The notes under the pieces were generated by a model. The model searched no databases, was not told the DNA's origin, and worked only from the letters and a program-made list of their open reading frames with translations. Positions 1-12,159 of a stretch of DNA of 64,000 nucleotides are shown piece after piece. The DNA comes from Lathyrus oleraceus. Lineage: Eukaryota; Streptophyta; Magnoliopsida; Fabales; Fabaceae. Position 1 is the stretch's first letter, and every line of letters starts with the position of its first letter. Location: contig NC_066585.1 of assembly GCF_024323335.1 (NCBI RefSeq), positions 177,881,149 to 177,945,148 on the forward strand, written 5' to 3'. Position numbers and translations under genes: made by a program.

Positions 1-1004
1 CTCTTCTAACGACTATGTGAAGCTTTCATCTTCTGTTAGATCATCTTGATCTTCTCAAATGTTTGCTGCACAATCTCAGGTCCAATTACCGCACTCTCAC
101 ATGATTCATACCAACACAGAGATGTCATACACCTTCTACCATATAATGCCTCAAACGTGGCCATTCCAATATTGAATGGAAACTGTTATTGTAAGTGAAC
201 TCAATCAACGAAAGCATTTATACCAAGCATCTCCTTGTTCTAACATATAAGCCCTCAACAAATCCTCCAAAGACTGAATAGTCCGATCCATATGATTGTC
301 TGTCTATGGATGATATGCAGAACTCAACTTCAGCTTAGTACCCAACGTTTCTTGCAGACTCTGCCAAAACCTCGATGTGAAACTTTGATCCATATCTGAT
401 ACAATGCTCGACAGAATACTATGCAGACTAACAATCTTTTCAATATACAACTCGACTAATTTTTGCAAAGGATAATCATTCTTAATCAGTATGAAATGGA
501 CCGATTTAGTCAGTCTATCAACGATAACCGAAATTGAATCATATCCCTTCGTCATCTTTGGCAAAATCTTCACAAAATCCATGGAAATGATATCCCACTT
601 CCACTTCGGGATACTCAAAGGTTTCATCATACCCAACGACTTCTCATATTCAATCTTTGACTTCTGACAAGTCAAAAAAGCATAAGCAAACTCAACTACT
701 TCCTTCTTCATTCTTGGCCACCAAAACAACTTCTTCAAATCCTTATACATCTTAGTGGCACCTGGATGAACACTAAACACTCATATCACTCATATGACTT
801 TCCTCAAGATACTCTTCTTAAGCTCTAGCACGTCTGGCACACAAACCCTGTCTCTGAACCTCATCACACAATTTTCATCGATTTTGAAGTCACCTCATTT
901 ACCTTGATTGATTAACACAATTCAGTCAAATAATCCCAAATCAACTTTATGACCTTATCTTATCTCTTCAAGGATACCACTAGTCAGCTTCAACATGTCC
1001 AACT
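1..1004 (-). pseudogene. Decayed Ty3/gypsy (Tekay-type) pol: integrase region
   Basis: Read on the minus strand, this is a remnant of a gypsy polyprotein running from the RNase H-integrase linker through the HHCC zinc region and the integrase core towards the C-terminus. The longest open part (304-780) carries the HPGATKMYKDLKKLFWWPRM-like HHCC stretch, a CQKSK motif, a first-aspartate context (SMDFV) and a second-aspartate context (VSDMD in place of the usual SDRD). Upstream sense (781-1000) and downstream sense (1-303) still translate in pieces to recognisable family sequence, with several stops and frameshifts. The spacing and wording of these motifs fit chromoviruses of the Tekay/Del type; that lineage call is from family knowledge. 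The left end lies outside the window and the right end abuts an LTR fragment at 1005. It cannot make a working integrase. Confidence 0.85.
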
Positions 1005-2308
1005 TGAAGGAGAAGAGCGATCCAAAACACAATGGAATTAAAAAAAATTCCCCTTTAGTGATCCTTACGAATGGGCATGATCAGTGATACAATCGTTACC
1101 TCTTGTGGCGATTGAAACCTCTGATGCAGATCTACGGAGCGATCACGAACATTGAATGGTGACAACGCCTCTACTCAGTCCACACGAACGGATTTCTTCA
1201 ATCTCAGTGCTAGCTACTACAAATGAAGGCTTTGAGTGAGAGAGAGTGAGAAACGAAATTACAATTGCACAAATGCTTCTGCACAAGAGTTCTATTTATA
1301 GAACCACTTATGTGTGTTGCAAGCTAAAAAGCCCACTTAAGTGTATGTGGCTCATATCTTATGATATGCCAAAATCACTTAAGCGTGTGGTGCCTTACCA
1401 TATTTCGTATTCTACTTAAGTACACCATACCTTACGATGTTCTACAATTCACTTAAGTGCATTGTACCTTACGGTGTTCCTTAGTTACTCTATCTCTCAT
1501 CAATCTGTCCTTTTGTGTGTGACCTTGTAGGTTTTTGCGACATTAGCAATTATATTAAATCACGTATTTAACATAATAAACAGTGAACGGTATCTAGCAA
1601 CACATCACTGCTACACAAGACACGAAAATGTCATGTGATCTGACAAATCCTTTTGTGATAATACTTATGTGTATAATTACCTTTTTGCCCTTTTGTCTAT
1701 ATTGAACACAAGGCATAGATCGTGTCATCCTTGTCCAGTTCAATATTGGGTCCGTAGACATTTATCCTATTACGCAGGATAGGCAAATTCTATATAGGTC
1801 ACTCATGTCCCTCAGCATGCTTCGTGGAGTATCCATCAACTGTCTTTATAGTCATCTAGTTACGGACAATGTTTGATCAACAATAAGGCACTCGACTCTA
1901 CATCTAGGGTACATAGTGGTTTCAGGTCAAAGGGTGGTATACACCATTATCACCATGAGAATAATTTATGACATTTAGCATAACATTCTATATAGTATTC
2001 TCATAGCGGGTCAATCCAGTATAAATATTACTCTTAATATTCATAATGTTTAAGACTTGATAACTCTTTATCCATGATCCATGAGATGTGATCATTAGTC
2101 TATATACATAATAGTCTTAATGTTTTAATATTATCTCACTTCACATCAAAGCTCGACTACAGATACTTTAAGAATAATGTTCTTATGTTTAATGAGATCT
2201 CATGATTAAGTCACACTTGATACATTAAACGGACTAACTATTCTAGGGACTTTATTAAACAAACATAATAAAGAAAAAATCTTTTATTATTAATAAATAA
2301 TTCGATAG
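1005..2308 (-). mobile_element. Truncated LTR, inverted relative of the solo LTR ending at 44073
   Basis: The reverse complement of this stretch matches 42735-44073 along its length. Shared landmarks are the TATA context (TCTATAAATAGAAC, here inverted near 1290), a GA/TC-rich tract, and the same CTTCTCCTTCA end at the outer border (1005). The LTR start is missing: similarity stops near 2308, shortly before a MITE-like end at 2321. Divergence from the other copy is clearly higher than within the intact LTR pairs of this window (about one base in ten by eye). It is probably from a Ty1/copia family, but no coding region is attached, so the superfamily is inferred only. No target duplication was found. 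Confidence 0.75.
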
Positions 2309-2322
2309 TATATTCTATGATA

Positions 2323-2591
2323 CTACCTCCGTTTTTTATTATAAATCATTTTTTGATTTTCACGCGTATTAAGAAAAATAATGATTGTTGTATGAAAATG
2401 AAAGATTATGAATGTTTTTACAAAATTATCTTTTATTAATGATATGAGAAAAATTAATTTATATAATTGAAAGAAAAGAGAATAATAAATTTTTAAGGGT
2501 ATAATAGAAAAAATAACATTTATTTATTGATAATATAAAATAATTTATATTGTAGTATAATATTTTTTTAAACAACTTACAATAAGAGTGA
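2323..2591. repeat. Possible Stowaway-type MITE, degenerate
   Basis: A TA dinucleotide is followed by CTACCTCCGTTTTTTATTAT, which resembles the CTCCNTCCGTT terminus of Tc1/mariner-derived Stowaway MITEs. Around 2565-2591 an inverted, poorly matching counterpart can be aligned (TTGTAAGTTG-like on the opposite strand), but the expected outer end is lost. The interior is AT-rich and has no coding content. This is a weak call; only the left end is convincing. Confidence 0.35.
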
Positions 2592-3997
2592 TTTTTATTG
2601 TGTATCCTCATCTAAACTGGTGTGTTAAAAAATGAAACCTTAAAACTATGATGATGCGAGAATGATGTTTTTTACTATTTTCTTTCATTATAAGGGGCTC
2701 GTCAAATCATACAAATCAGATATATTCATATTGTGATTAATTTGGTCCATCTCAAGACAATCGAATCATCTAGCAAGAGTGTTATCAGTTTGGATCATTC
2801 ATGATTTTGATATTTAAAATATGTTTATGATTCACGACTTTCAACTCTGTGTATGTTCATAAAAAAAACAGTTTTAATATAAATTATATTGTTGAGTACT
2901 TGAATGTTTTTAATAATTGATGAATGTTACAATTTAGATGTACATATTAGTAATAATCTTAGTTACTTGTTTGCTTAACACAGAAAATTCACGCGACTAT
3001 ATTGTGCTAGAGTCGAACAACTGTGCAAAAAATATTTAATATATTGAGTATTATTACCTCTAAAAATTGCAAATTTTATGTTGCTAAAGTAAGTTTATTT
3101 TTAAAAAAATTAATAGATTATCGAATTTTTAAATAATTGGTTCATTTATTTAAATAATATTTTAATCTATAGGGGATATCTTGGTTTAATAGTATTTGAA
3201 TCCATAAAAAATGTCGATAAAAATCTTTAGAGTATTGTTTAAAAAATAAAAAGAAATACTTTTTACATAAAAATTGTGTAATGATTATTTTTTATTTATA
3301 CTTTTAAAATATAACATTTGTTTGTATAAATTTTTATTTGACTTTGATTCTTAATAATGAGTTGTCAAAAGTGTCGGTAAATCATGAGGTTATCTTTAAA
3401 GTTGTGTTTTTATATATATATTAATGGAAAACACTTAATATATTTTCTTAAAAGAAAATATCAATAAAAATATCTTTAAAGTATTGTTTAAAATATTAAA
3501 AGAGATTTCTTTTATATAAAAAAATTATAATATTATTATTTAATTATCTTTTACTTATATTTTAAGATACATTTTTATATATTTTCATAGTATTGGATAG
3601 CAAGATATTTATTTTAATACAGTACAACTCACAAAGTAAAAAGCTATCTAAGGGGAAATTTACGAGGAGTTATAATATTTCGGAATAGACGGTATGCCAA
3701 TTTTTTTATTAGAAATTTAATCCATCCTAAGATCGTTGGAAGATTAATCTCTCGCAAATCTCTATAGATGAACATGAGACATCAGACTCACATAGAAGAT
3801 GTCAGTTCAGTTTTATGTGATATGATATTTTTTGTCAGAGATTAAATCCTTAGCAACCTTGCAAGATAATAAAAACTAAAAATTGACCAAATATCACTTT
3901 AATAAAAATAATAATTAAGTATTTATTTTAACTGTAATAATAATAAATAAATTTAAAGTTTAAAATTTATAAATATTTTATTAAATATATATGTGTA

Positions 3998-4003
<6 letters not shown>

Positions 4004-4037
<34 letters not shown>
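4004..4037. repeat. (TA)n microsatellite
   Basis: Uninterrupted TA dinucleotides within an AT-rich stretch. It is the shortest of the four TA arrays in the window. Confidence 0.95.
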
Positions 4038-4041
<4 letters not shown>

Positions 4042-4649
4042 TAAATATTTTTAAATTATATAATTTTTTAAAATATATACTATTTTTTATTAAAAATCGA
4101 AATTTATTTTAAAAAAACTATATTTTCAAATCTAAAATATATATACCGAAATTAAAAAAATAAAAATAATTATGTAAACAAAATATAAATGTTATTTTTC
4201 TGAAATTTTCCTATATAGAAATAAATATTTTTTTTCGAATATACAACTTATTAAAAAAATATAATACACTATACTAAACGATATACCATTTCTCAAAAAT
4301 ACATATTATATTTAAAAAAATTCAAATATACTTTATAAAATAAAATCTATATTTTTTCAACACTACGTGTTTAATCAACCTATTCTCAACAATACATTCA
4401 CAATACAACATTAGGAAAACAAATTGAAAACTATTAAATGTGTTCCTTAATTGGAGATTAATCTAAATAAACTGAAAAAGAATAGTTAATTGATGAGGAG
4501 TTGAAAGTTTTGTGGAGAAATGAAAATGGAGTATGAGTTGAAGGGTTGTATTTTAGGGAGAGAGGGGATGGGAAAAAGTTGGGTGAATTGAAAATGAGGA
4601 AGGGAGAGAAACTATATTGCTTTTAAATAATATGTATTAGTTTTTTTTT

Positions 4650-5125
4650 TTTGAGGTAGCCCCCGACAAACTGCAACGATAATAAAGTTTAATCGATGCG
4701 TATACCAACTCTTTGAAAGTCATGGAAAAATGCTAAGACATTGCGTGGGGGCATCCCTAGCAAACTCAACGGTCAAGGTTTGTTAAGGGTAGCCCCTAGC
4801 AAACTCAACGGTGAATCCTGATACAAATATCTTTTTTTTTGAAAAGGTGAAAAACCATTATTTCACATTGTGTTGAGGTATCCCATAGAAAACTCAACCG
4901 TGCAAATATTTTGAATTAACTTTGGTTTTCCAACTAAAATATTGTGAAGGGTGATCCCTCGTGCACTTGTTTTTAGTTTTAATTTTTTATTTATTTGCTT
5001 TATTGCGATGGATTCCCCCTGGTGATAATATTCTTTTTTGTTTCTGTTTTGCGATGGATTAACCCCAACAAAACATCTTTTTTAGTGAGGTGGTTAACCC
5101 TACACAAATAACACTTGGCAACCGA
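4650..5125. repeat. Degenerate short motif cluster (CCCTAGCAAACTCAACGGT-like)
   Basis: Variants of a phrase such as CCCTAGCAAACTCAACGGT recur at irregular 40-90 bp spacing: near 4660, 4753, 4793, 4885 and, more degenerate, 4950-5100. They all read in the same direction. Direct subterminal repeats of this sort are known from CACTA and some other DNA transposons, but neither end of such an element could be located, so the origin stays open. Confidence 0.5.
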
Positions 5126-5152
5126 TTTTTTTTCTTATAGTGATATACAATA

Positions 5153-5410
5153 CTCCTTCCGTTCTTTTATAAGTGTCAATTTCTTGAAAAAAATAGTTTC
5201 TTTTTTAATTGTCACTTGTAAAGTTTAAAATAGTATTAATTGTACTCTTGTCAAAATTACAGAGAGAAAAAGGTAAAATGAATATAATAAATAACTAAGG
5301 GTATTATAGGTAAAAAAGAATTATTGTTCGAAAAGTAACAATAATGATTAGTTTTCTTGATATCTGTAAAAAGTAAAAAAAAAATGACACTTAAAAAAGA
5401 AGTGAGGAAG
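5153..5410. mobile_element. Stowaway-type MITE (258 bp) with TA target duplication
   Basis: The left end CTCCTTCCGTTCTTTTATAA runs on into AGTGTCA, and the right end is its inverted, slightly diverged counterpart (TGACACTTAAAAAAGAAGTG, then AGGAAG). TA dinucleotides flank both ends (5151-5152 and 5411-5412), as expected for Tc1/mariner-type insertion. The interior is non-coding and AT-rich. Termini, size and target duplication agree, so the class call is fairly secure; the family is not named. Confidence 0.85.
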
Positions 5411-5440
5411 TATTATAGAGATCGATCACAATAATATAGG

Positions 5441-5685
5441 TGTTGAGATCATTTTTGGCGAGACATTATTATCACACTTGTGTGAATTAAGTTAATTGAA
5501 AAAGTGTGTGTGAGGTGGTTAGTGTGTAACCACTTTACTTTTGTATAGCGTTGTGTATAAATAGTTATAGTTGTAATAAAATTTACATTTTTACTAAGAA
5601 TTGAATAACAGAACTAGAGCCCAATACTCTACTTCCATTTCTCTTTTATGCATCATGATTTATGAGTGTTGATGAGATATTTGAT
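5441..5685 (+). repeat. 5' LTR of the copia element
   Basis: Begins TGTTGAGATC and carries a TATA-like GTGTATAAATAG near 5550. It aligns with the repeat at 7855-8117. The 3' border is approximate because the expected CA end has decayed. Confidence 0.75.
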
Positions 5686-5695
5686 ATGGTATCAG

Positions 5696-7854
5696 TAGAT
5701 CTTTGAATCAATTATTGGATCTTTTCTTCATTTCAAGGTTTGATATGTTTTCTTCCGCATTCATTTTTGGTTTGTTTGCATTTTTTTCTTCATTTCAAGA
5801 AACCATGAAGGCTTAATTTCATAATCCTTTCTTCCTTCGTCACTCAGATCATCACAGTCTAGTTCTTGTTTCACATCCCTTGACGGAGGACAATTATCCA
5901 TCATGGCGGTGTTTGATGCTAATTGCTCTTGGAGCCAAGAACAAAATCAACTTTGTTAATAGAACAATTCTGCAACCTCCTAATGATGATCCACAATAAC
6001 GATTTGGATTCACAACGATAATGTAGTTGGATTGTGGCTCTTGAATTCAGTTTCCAAAGAACTCACCACCAACATCATTTGCTCTTCCACTATGGAGGCC
6101 ATTTTGCATGATCTCCAAAAGCGTTCTCTTCAAAATAATGCTCATTGTCTATTCCAGCTTCGCCAGAATTTCAGCACATGTACTCAATGGTCACTCTTTG
6201 TTAGTGCTTACTATTTAATGATAAAGGTATTTTGGGAGGAATTAGCCTAATTTCATATGATCCATGACTGTGTATATGGTGGTGTTAAACCCTTGATTGA
6301 TCACATCACATCACAATGTTTTTCCTTTCCAATCAACTTGGATAATTGATTATGGTGCTACAATCTAAAACAGTGCATTCTTTTCATTTATTTAGTTCCT
6401 ATAGATATTTTTCCAACTAATTTGCTACTTTACTAAATGGTGTTATGGAGTCAAATAATATTGGATTGTGTGGCCCTTACTACCTGGAGAAAAGGTTGTA
6501 GGGGTGTATCTGGATATACAAGGTTAAATATAGAGCTGATGGTACCCTAGATCGATACAAGGCTAGGTTTATTGAACAAGGTTTCACTCAACAATCTGGG
6601 ATAAATTTTGTGGATACTTTTTCTCTTGTAGCAAAATTGACAACAATAAGAATTTTGTTGTCCATAAAAGCTCACAAAAGGTGGAGTTTTATGCAACTTG
6701 ACATTAATAACACTTTTCTAAATGGGTATTTGAGTGTAGAGGTATATATTCAATTCCCCATCAATCAAGGGGAGAACTTGGTTTGTCGTCTCAATAATTC
6801 ACTTTATGGTTTAAGGTAGGCTTATAGACAATGGTATCAAAACTTTAGCAGCACTCTTTTTTTCATGGTTTTCAACAATGTTCGACAGACCATTCTCTTT
6901 TCTTCAGTGGTACTGGCTCTTCCCTTGTTATTATCCTAGTTTATGTTGATGATATTGTGTTGGTTTGAGTCAAGTTCAATGTCTCTTAGAATAACCTTTC
7001 AAGTTGAAGGTTTTGGGTGTTCTCCACTACTTTTCTTGGTTTAGAAATTTCCAAATCTAATCAAGGAATATACTTATGTCAGCGTAAGTACGCAATGGCA
7101 ATGTCGTTACTCGAGGATACTAGTGATCTTTCTTCTAAGCTTTGTACATGTGCCTATTGATCATGGTGTTTCCTTGAATGATTCTGATGGTGACTTAGTT
7201 GAAGATGCTTCCAGTTATCAACGGTTGATTGGTACGTTGATGTACCTAAAAATTTCTCATCTTGATATATCCTACGGAGTTAACAAGTTGAGTCAATTTA
7301 TGCAAAAGTCTTGCTTCCCTCACTTGAATGCATCCACTATATGCTGGAGTATCTAAAAGGAACACCAGGAAAAAGACTTTTTTCCCTGCAAATTCTTCAC
7401 TGAAGATCATTGCGTTTGTGGATGCCAATTGTGAAAGTTGCAAAGTTACTCGCAAGCCTACTACTTGTTTTTGTGTTTATTTGTGTGATGCATTGAAACT
7501 TTAGAAGTCCAAGAAACATACTATTGTTGCTAGGTGTTCAGCTGAAGTAGAATATCGTGCTTTAGCTTTCCTCACGTCAGAACTTATTGGCTCAAACAGC
7601 TTCTCTGACCTTTTGAGGTAGAGTGTCCATCTGACATGGTGTTTTGCAATAGCAAGTCTGCAATTCAGCTTGCTTCAAATCCTCTAAGTCACGATATATC
7701 TAAACATATAGATATTGATTATCATTTCATCTGCCAACATGTTCAGTCCATGTTTTTTAAACTTATTTATGTGAAATCTCCTTAATAACTAGTTGATTCT
7801 TTTAACAAAGCTTAGTCTCGACCACTGTTTGAATCTTGATTTTCAAGTGGGGAA
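5696..7854 (+). pseudogene. Copia gag-pol remnant (gag, RT, RNase H)
   Basis: The gag part around 6020-6190 shows the WLLNSVSKE...LQKR...FQLR pattern of copia Gag proteins. From about 6520 the reverse transcriptase follows: the YKAR...QGFTQQ-like segment, then (6610-6819) LDINNTFLNG with the first catalytic aspartate context and the SLYGLR motif, broken by a TAG at 6817. The second motif region reads as YVDDIVL near 6940-6960 but is followed by a stop. From about 7210 to 7330 the QRLIGTLMYL region is present, and RNase H remnants (a TTCFCVY-like stretch, then SAEVEYRAL) lie at 7460-7600. Multiple stops and frameshifts are visible. Protease and integrase seem to have been lost by deletion between about 6250 and 6520. 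It is not functional. Confidence 0.8.
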
Positions 7855-8117
7855 TGTTAGATATTTATCTTCCCAATTGAGGGGGAGTATCACACGTGTG
7901 TGTGTATGTGTGAGTTAAGCTAGTTGAGAAAATGTGTGGGAGGTGGTTAAACCACTTTACCTTTGTTCAGCTTTGTGTATAAATTACTATATGTGTAACT
8001 AATTTTTCAATTTTTTTCTGAGAATTGAATAACAAAACTATAGCACAGTGCTCTACTTCCATTTATCTCTCTTTTGTTCATTATGATTCACGAGTGTTGA
8101 TAAGAGATTGATAACTA
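7855..8117 (+). repeat. 3' LTR of the copia element
   Basis: Starts TGTTAGATAT directly after a polypurine-like AAGTGGGGAA and aligns with the 5' LTR, including TTGTGTATAAAT and AGAATTGAATAACA. The end is approximate. Confidence 0.75.
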
Positions 8118-8704
8118 AATTTTATTAACGGTTTGAATACCTGGTGTCCGTTTGGGTAGGGATTTGAAATGTACTAAAATCTAAAATAATAGGACCTTAA
8201 ATTAAGCAACAACATGTAAATTAGTAATAATGTTTTAAGAGTTTTGATTTATCTCTTACTTGCTAAAATTTATAAAAAGATATTTTGAATAATATATTTT
8301 ATAAATATATTATCGAAAAGATCATCTCAATGGGTCTCTTTTAAGAAAATAAGTAAGAGACAAATTAATATTTATTTGAAAATAGTTTGGATTAAGAACA
8401 CAACAAGAATATACATTATATTGAGAAGATTTTGACAATAAGTAGGGTTACATCACGATATTATAATATACTCGTCTCCATATCTACAATTTAAAAAAAA
8501 TCTTCGTATTTGAGCTCATATTTGCATAAACACCAATTTTTATACTCATACATGTATCTTATGAGTGTCTAAATATTCATTCTTGTATGTATTATCCACA
8601 ATTCTAACAAAAATAAATGGATCAACTTAAAAAAATATCATGTCATTTAATATTTTTTTAACAACATTAACAAAACATTTAAAAAACCTACTCTTGAATT
8701 ATGT
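8118..8704. other. AT-rich sequence without recognised features
   Basis: No open frame with recognisable content, no terminal repeats and no RNA-gene signature seen. Confidence 0.6.
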
Positions 8705-8954
8705 AACAATTAAATACTTATATTAAAATGTGTACTAGTTTAATAATGATATATTTCTTAAAGATATATTTCTTAAAAGTGATAAACATGAGTTTTTCTA
8801 TAATAATATAATTTAAAAGATATAAATATACAATATGCGGGAGTGAGGTATGGTGGATACTAAAACACAAGTAGCGCCACTCATGCCCATTTATTTTAAT
8901 GAATAATTATTTATGTTTGTGTCATAATTATTTTGCAGATTTTATCCTTTCAAT

Positions 8955-8990
8955 TACTCTTTCCGTTCCTTTTTAAGTGTCATTTTTTAA
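8955..8990. repeat. Stowaway-like terminus, isolated
   Basis: ACTCTTTCCGTTCCTTTTTA followed by AGTGTCA closely resembles the end of the MITE at 5153. No matching inverted end was found nearby, so this is a broken element or a chance match. Confidence 0.4.
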
Positions 8991-9924
8991 CGGTGTTGTC
9001 ATCCCTTTTGACGAAGAACATTGTTAGAGACGTTTTATTGTCATCACTTTTAAGACGGTGTTGTTAAAACATTCATCATTTCAAATCGAATAAGAGATTG
9101 TCATTACATACTTAGTAGTTTCATTTTCCCCGTCTTTCCAATCTTGATTTGATTATTTATTTGTTAATAGATTTAAAAAATATTTTTTTAATTATAAAAA
9201 ATTATTTAAAAATAATAAGAAAAATATTGTAATTTTATTTTTTATAAATTGAAAAAGGAAGTTTCACTTTTAATAAAATAAATGTTTATTATTAAAAATT
9301 TTAATATAATAAGTATCATGATATTTTTCTTCTCAAAAATAATTTTTGTACAAAATTATTCAAAATAGTTTTACATTTTAGTAATTTTAAAAAAAATGGT
9401 GTAAAAATATTATAGCAAAAAACTAAAATACTTAAATTAAAATTAAAATATATAATAATTTAATAGTGATGTATTTTTAAAAGTGATTGAGATGAATTTT
9501 TCTATAATAAAATAAATTAAAATATATAAATATAATAAATGCGGGTGTAGGATAAGGTGACTAGTACATATACCCTCTTATTTTAATAGATAATTATATA
9601 TGTTTATGTTGGTATCAATTTTGTGGATTCTACCTTATCAGTTACAAGTATTTTATTGATATCCCATTCATCCTTTTAAATGTAATAAGAGGTTGTCATT
9701 ACCTACTTAATAGTATGGATTTTCTCAAGTCTTTCCAATCTTGATTAATAATTAATTTGTTATATATTTATAAAACTATATTTTTAATTATAAAAAATTA
9801 TTTCAAAATAATAAGAAAAACATTGTAATTTTTTATAGATATTGTAATTTTACCTGTTACATAAATGTTCATGTTAATCTAATAACTTTTAAAACTTTCA
9901 TATACAAAATATTATAGCAAAAAC

Positions 9925-10034
<110 letters not shown>

Positions 10035-10039
10035 TTTAT

Positions 10040-10539
<500 letters not shown>

Positions 10540-10796
10540 ATAAAAAAAATAGTTAAAAGTAATTAGAGAAATATTATAATTTTATTTTGAATAAATATTG
10601 TAATTATATTTGTTACATAAATGTTCATCATTAAAGATGTTAATCTAATAAGTGTCATATGTTATTTTTCAAAAATAATTTTTGTAAAAATTTTCAAAAT
10701 AATTTTAAATATTAATAACTTTTAAAACCTTTCATATAAAAAAATATTAAATATAAAAACTAATAAAAAATACACACACGCGTGCGCGTGTATATA

Positions 10797-10904
10797 TAGA
10801 AATATAACTTTATTGAGATTATTTTGTGAGATACGGTGAATATGTCAATGATTAGAACACAATGTTTATCTAGCCATTCAAAGTGTGAAGAGTGATGGAA
10901 AAAG

Positions 10905-10998
<94 letters not shown>

Positions 10999-11545
10999 TT
11001 GGATTCAAATTAATGCAACCTTGTTGAAGTACGCTTTCAAATAAACCCTACTTCAATTAGGTCTTTGAGGGTTATAAAGTGGTTTGGTTAAGGTTTTTTG
11101 AAACAAAATAATATAAGGCTTAAATTTTTGATTTTAACCCACCCCATTCTCTTTGAAGATCTCCAGTCTTATGTTCAGATTAATTTGACATACGTATTCA
11201 TACTTAGTAACATGTTACTAAGTATGAATACGCTAGTCAAATTAATCTGAACATAGAACTGGAGATCTTAAAGAAGAATTAGGTGGATTAAAATCAAATT
11301 TTAAGTCTTATATTATTTTGGTTTAAAAAAACCTTAACCAAGCCACATTATAACCCTCGAATACCTAATTGAAATAGGGTTTATTTGAAAGCATACTTCA
11401 ACAAGATTGCATCAATTTGACTCCAAAGATATATATTGCTTTTTCCATCACTTTTCACACTTTGAATTACTAGATAAACATTGTGTTCTGATCATTGACA
11501 TATTCACTGTATCTCACAAAATAATCTTAATAAACTTAAATTTCA
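10797..11545. repeat. Long fold-back element with arms of about 330-415 bp
   Basis: A near-continuous palindrome centred at the CATG of 11211-11214. The left arm (10797-11210) and right arm (11215-11545) match when inverted, for example AACATGTTACTAAGTATGAA at the centre, TCAAATTAATCTGAACATA, ATAAACCCTA, and GTGAGATAC with CACAATGTTTATCTAG at the outer parts. The left arm is longer only because it holds a 91-bp TA array (10906-10996) where the right arm has a short TATATAT (about 11428-11436). No coding content. It may be a MITE or fold-back transposon; its transcript would form a very long hairpin. Confidence 0.85.
10906..10996. repeat. (TA)n microsatellite inside one arm of the fold-back
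   Basis: About 91 bp of pure TA repeats at the position where the opposite arm has only about four TA units, so the expansion happened after the palindrome formed. Confidence 0.95.
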
Positions 11546-12154
11546 AAATCTGCATGAGCATTGCGTTAAAATCATCAATTTTGAAGGAACAATCTTATTT
11601 GCAAGTCAACACTTAGTATCAAGAGAATTCTAATGACACACAGTCAGTTGAGTAACTTGAACATGTTAGAGAAGTCAAGTCAAAGGTAAATCACTTTGAT
11701 AATCGGTCAATTCGAGACAACCATTACAAGAGTCGATTCTTCAAAGATAAATCTTTCCATGGCTCATGTTGGGGCTAGCCACCTCAAGAGAGTAGTGCAA
11801 CCAACCCTCAAAAGGATTTTCAACCAAAGTAAACCACTCTAAGAGTCAGTAAGTCAAGGGCACATGGCTTCAAGAGTCAAAATGTTGGGGCAGGTCATCT
11901 TGAGGCCATTCTTATGTCAAGACTACTTCAAAACTCCTTTCGAGGCAAAACTTTTTTTAAAGATCAATATATTGGGGCAAGATGAGCCATAAAGGGGCAA
12001 GTCCACTCCACGCCTTCAAACTGCTCAAACAAACTCTGCCATACGTGAGCAATCGTTGAGTCCAAAGCGAGTGTCGGGGAATCATGCTAGGACCCCATCA
12101 AATGACCTTTTCCTTTCAACAAAAAGCATTGTTGCAATATAATCCTTCAATTAT
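11546..12154. other. Unassigned sequence, no gene seen
   Basis: A less AT-rich stretch with a recurring AAGAGTC/GAGTCAA flavour and several GTTGGGGC-type words, but no open frame, termini or RNA signature that I recognise. Together with 16871-16968 and 33048-33240 it forms the sequence into which the 4.7-kb solo LTR and Ogre-A inserted; it could be the 3' untranslated part of yet another retrotransposon. Confidence 0.5.
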
Positions 12155-12159
12155 CCACC

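Larger units (their letters stand above)
2596..5150. other. AT-rich intergenic sequence, no gene seen
   Basis: No open reading frame with recognisable content is present on either strand. The stretch is very AT-rich with many A and T runs. It contains a TA microsatellite (4004-4037) and, at its right end, a cluster of degenerate short motifs described separately. I recognise no transposon termini here apart from weak inverted similarity around 3725-3850. Confidence 0.6.
5441..8117 (+). mobile_element. Decayed Ty1/copia retrotransposon with both LTRs
   Basis: Two related terminal repeats of about 250 bp (5441-5685 and 7855-8117) share an AATTGAATAACA stretch, TCTACTTCCATTT, a TATA-like GTGTATAAAT and the TG start. 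The 5' LTR is followed within a few bases by TGGTATCAG (5687-5695), the primer-binding site for initiator tRNA-Met used by most plant copia elements. A purine-rich AAGTGGGGAA precedes the 3' LTR. The interior contains gag, reverse transcriptase and RNase H remnants in that order, but at 2.2 kb it is about half the normal copia length, and protease and integrase are not recognisable. The LTRs differ strongly from one another, so this is an old insertion; no target duplication is clear. Confidence 0.85.

Noticed and set aside
3725..3850. Small MITE suggested by GATTAATCTC/GATTTAATCTC inverted words
   Set aside because: The inverted match is short and no flanking duplication was found.
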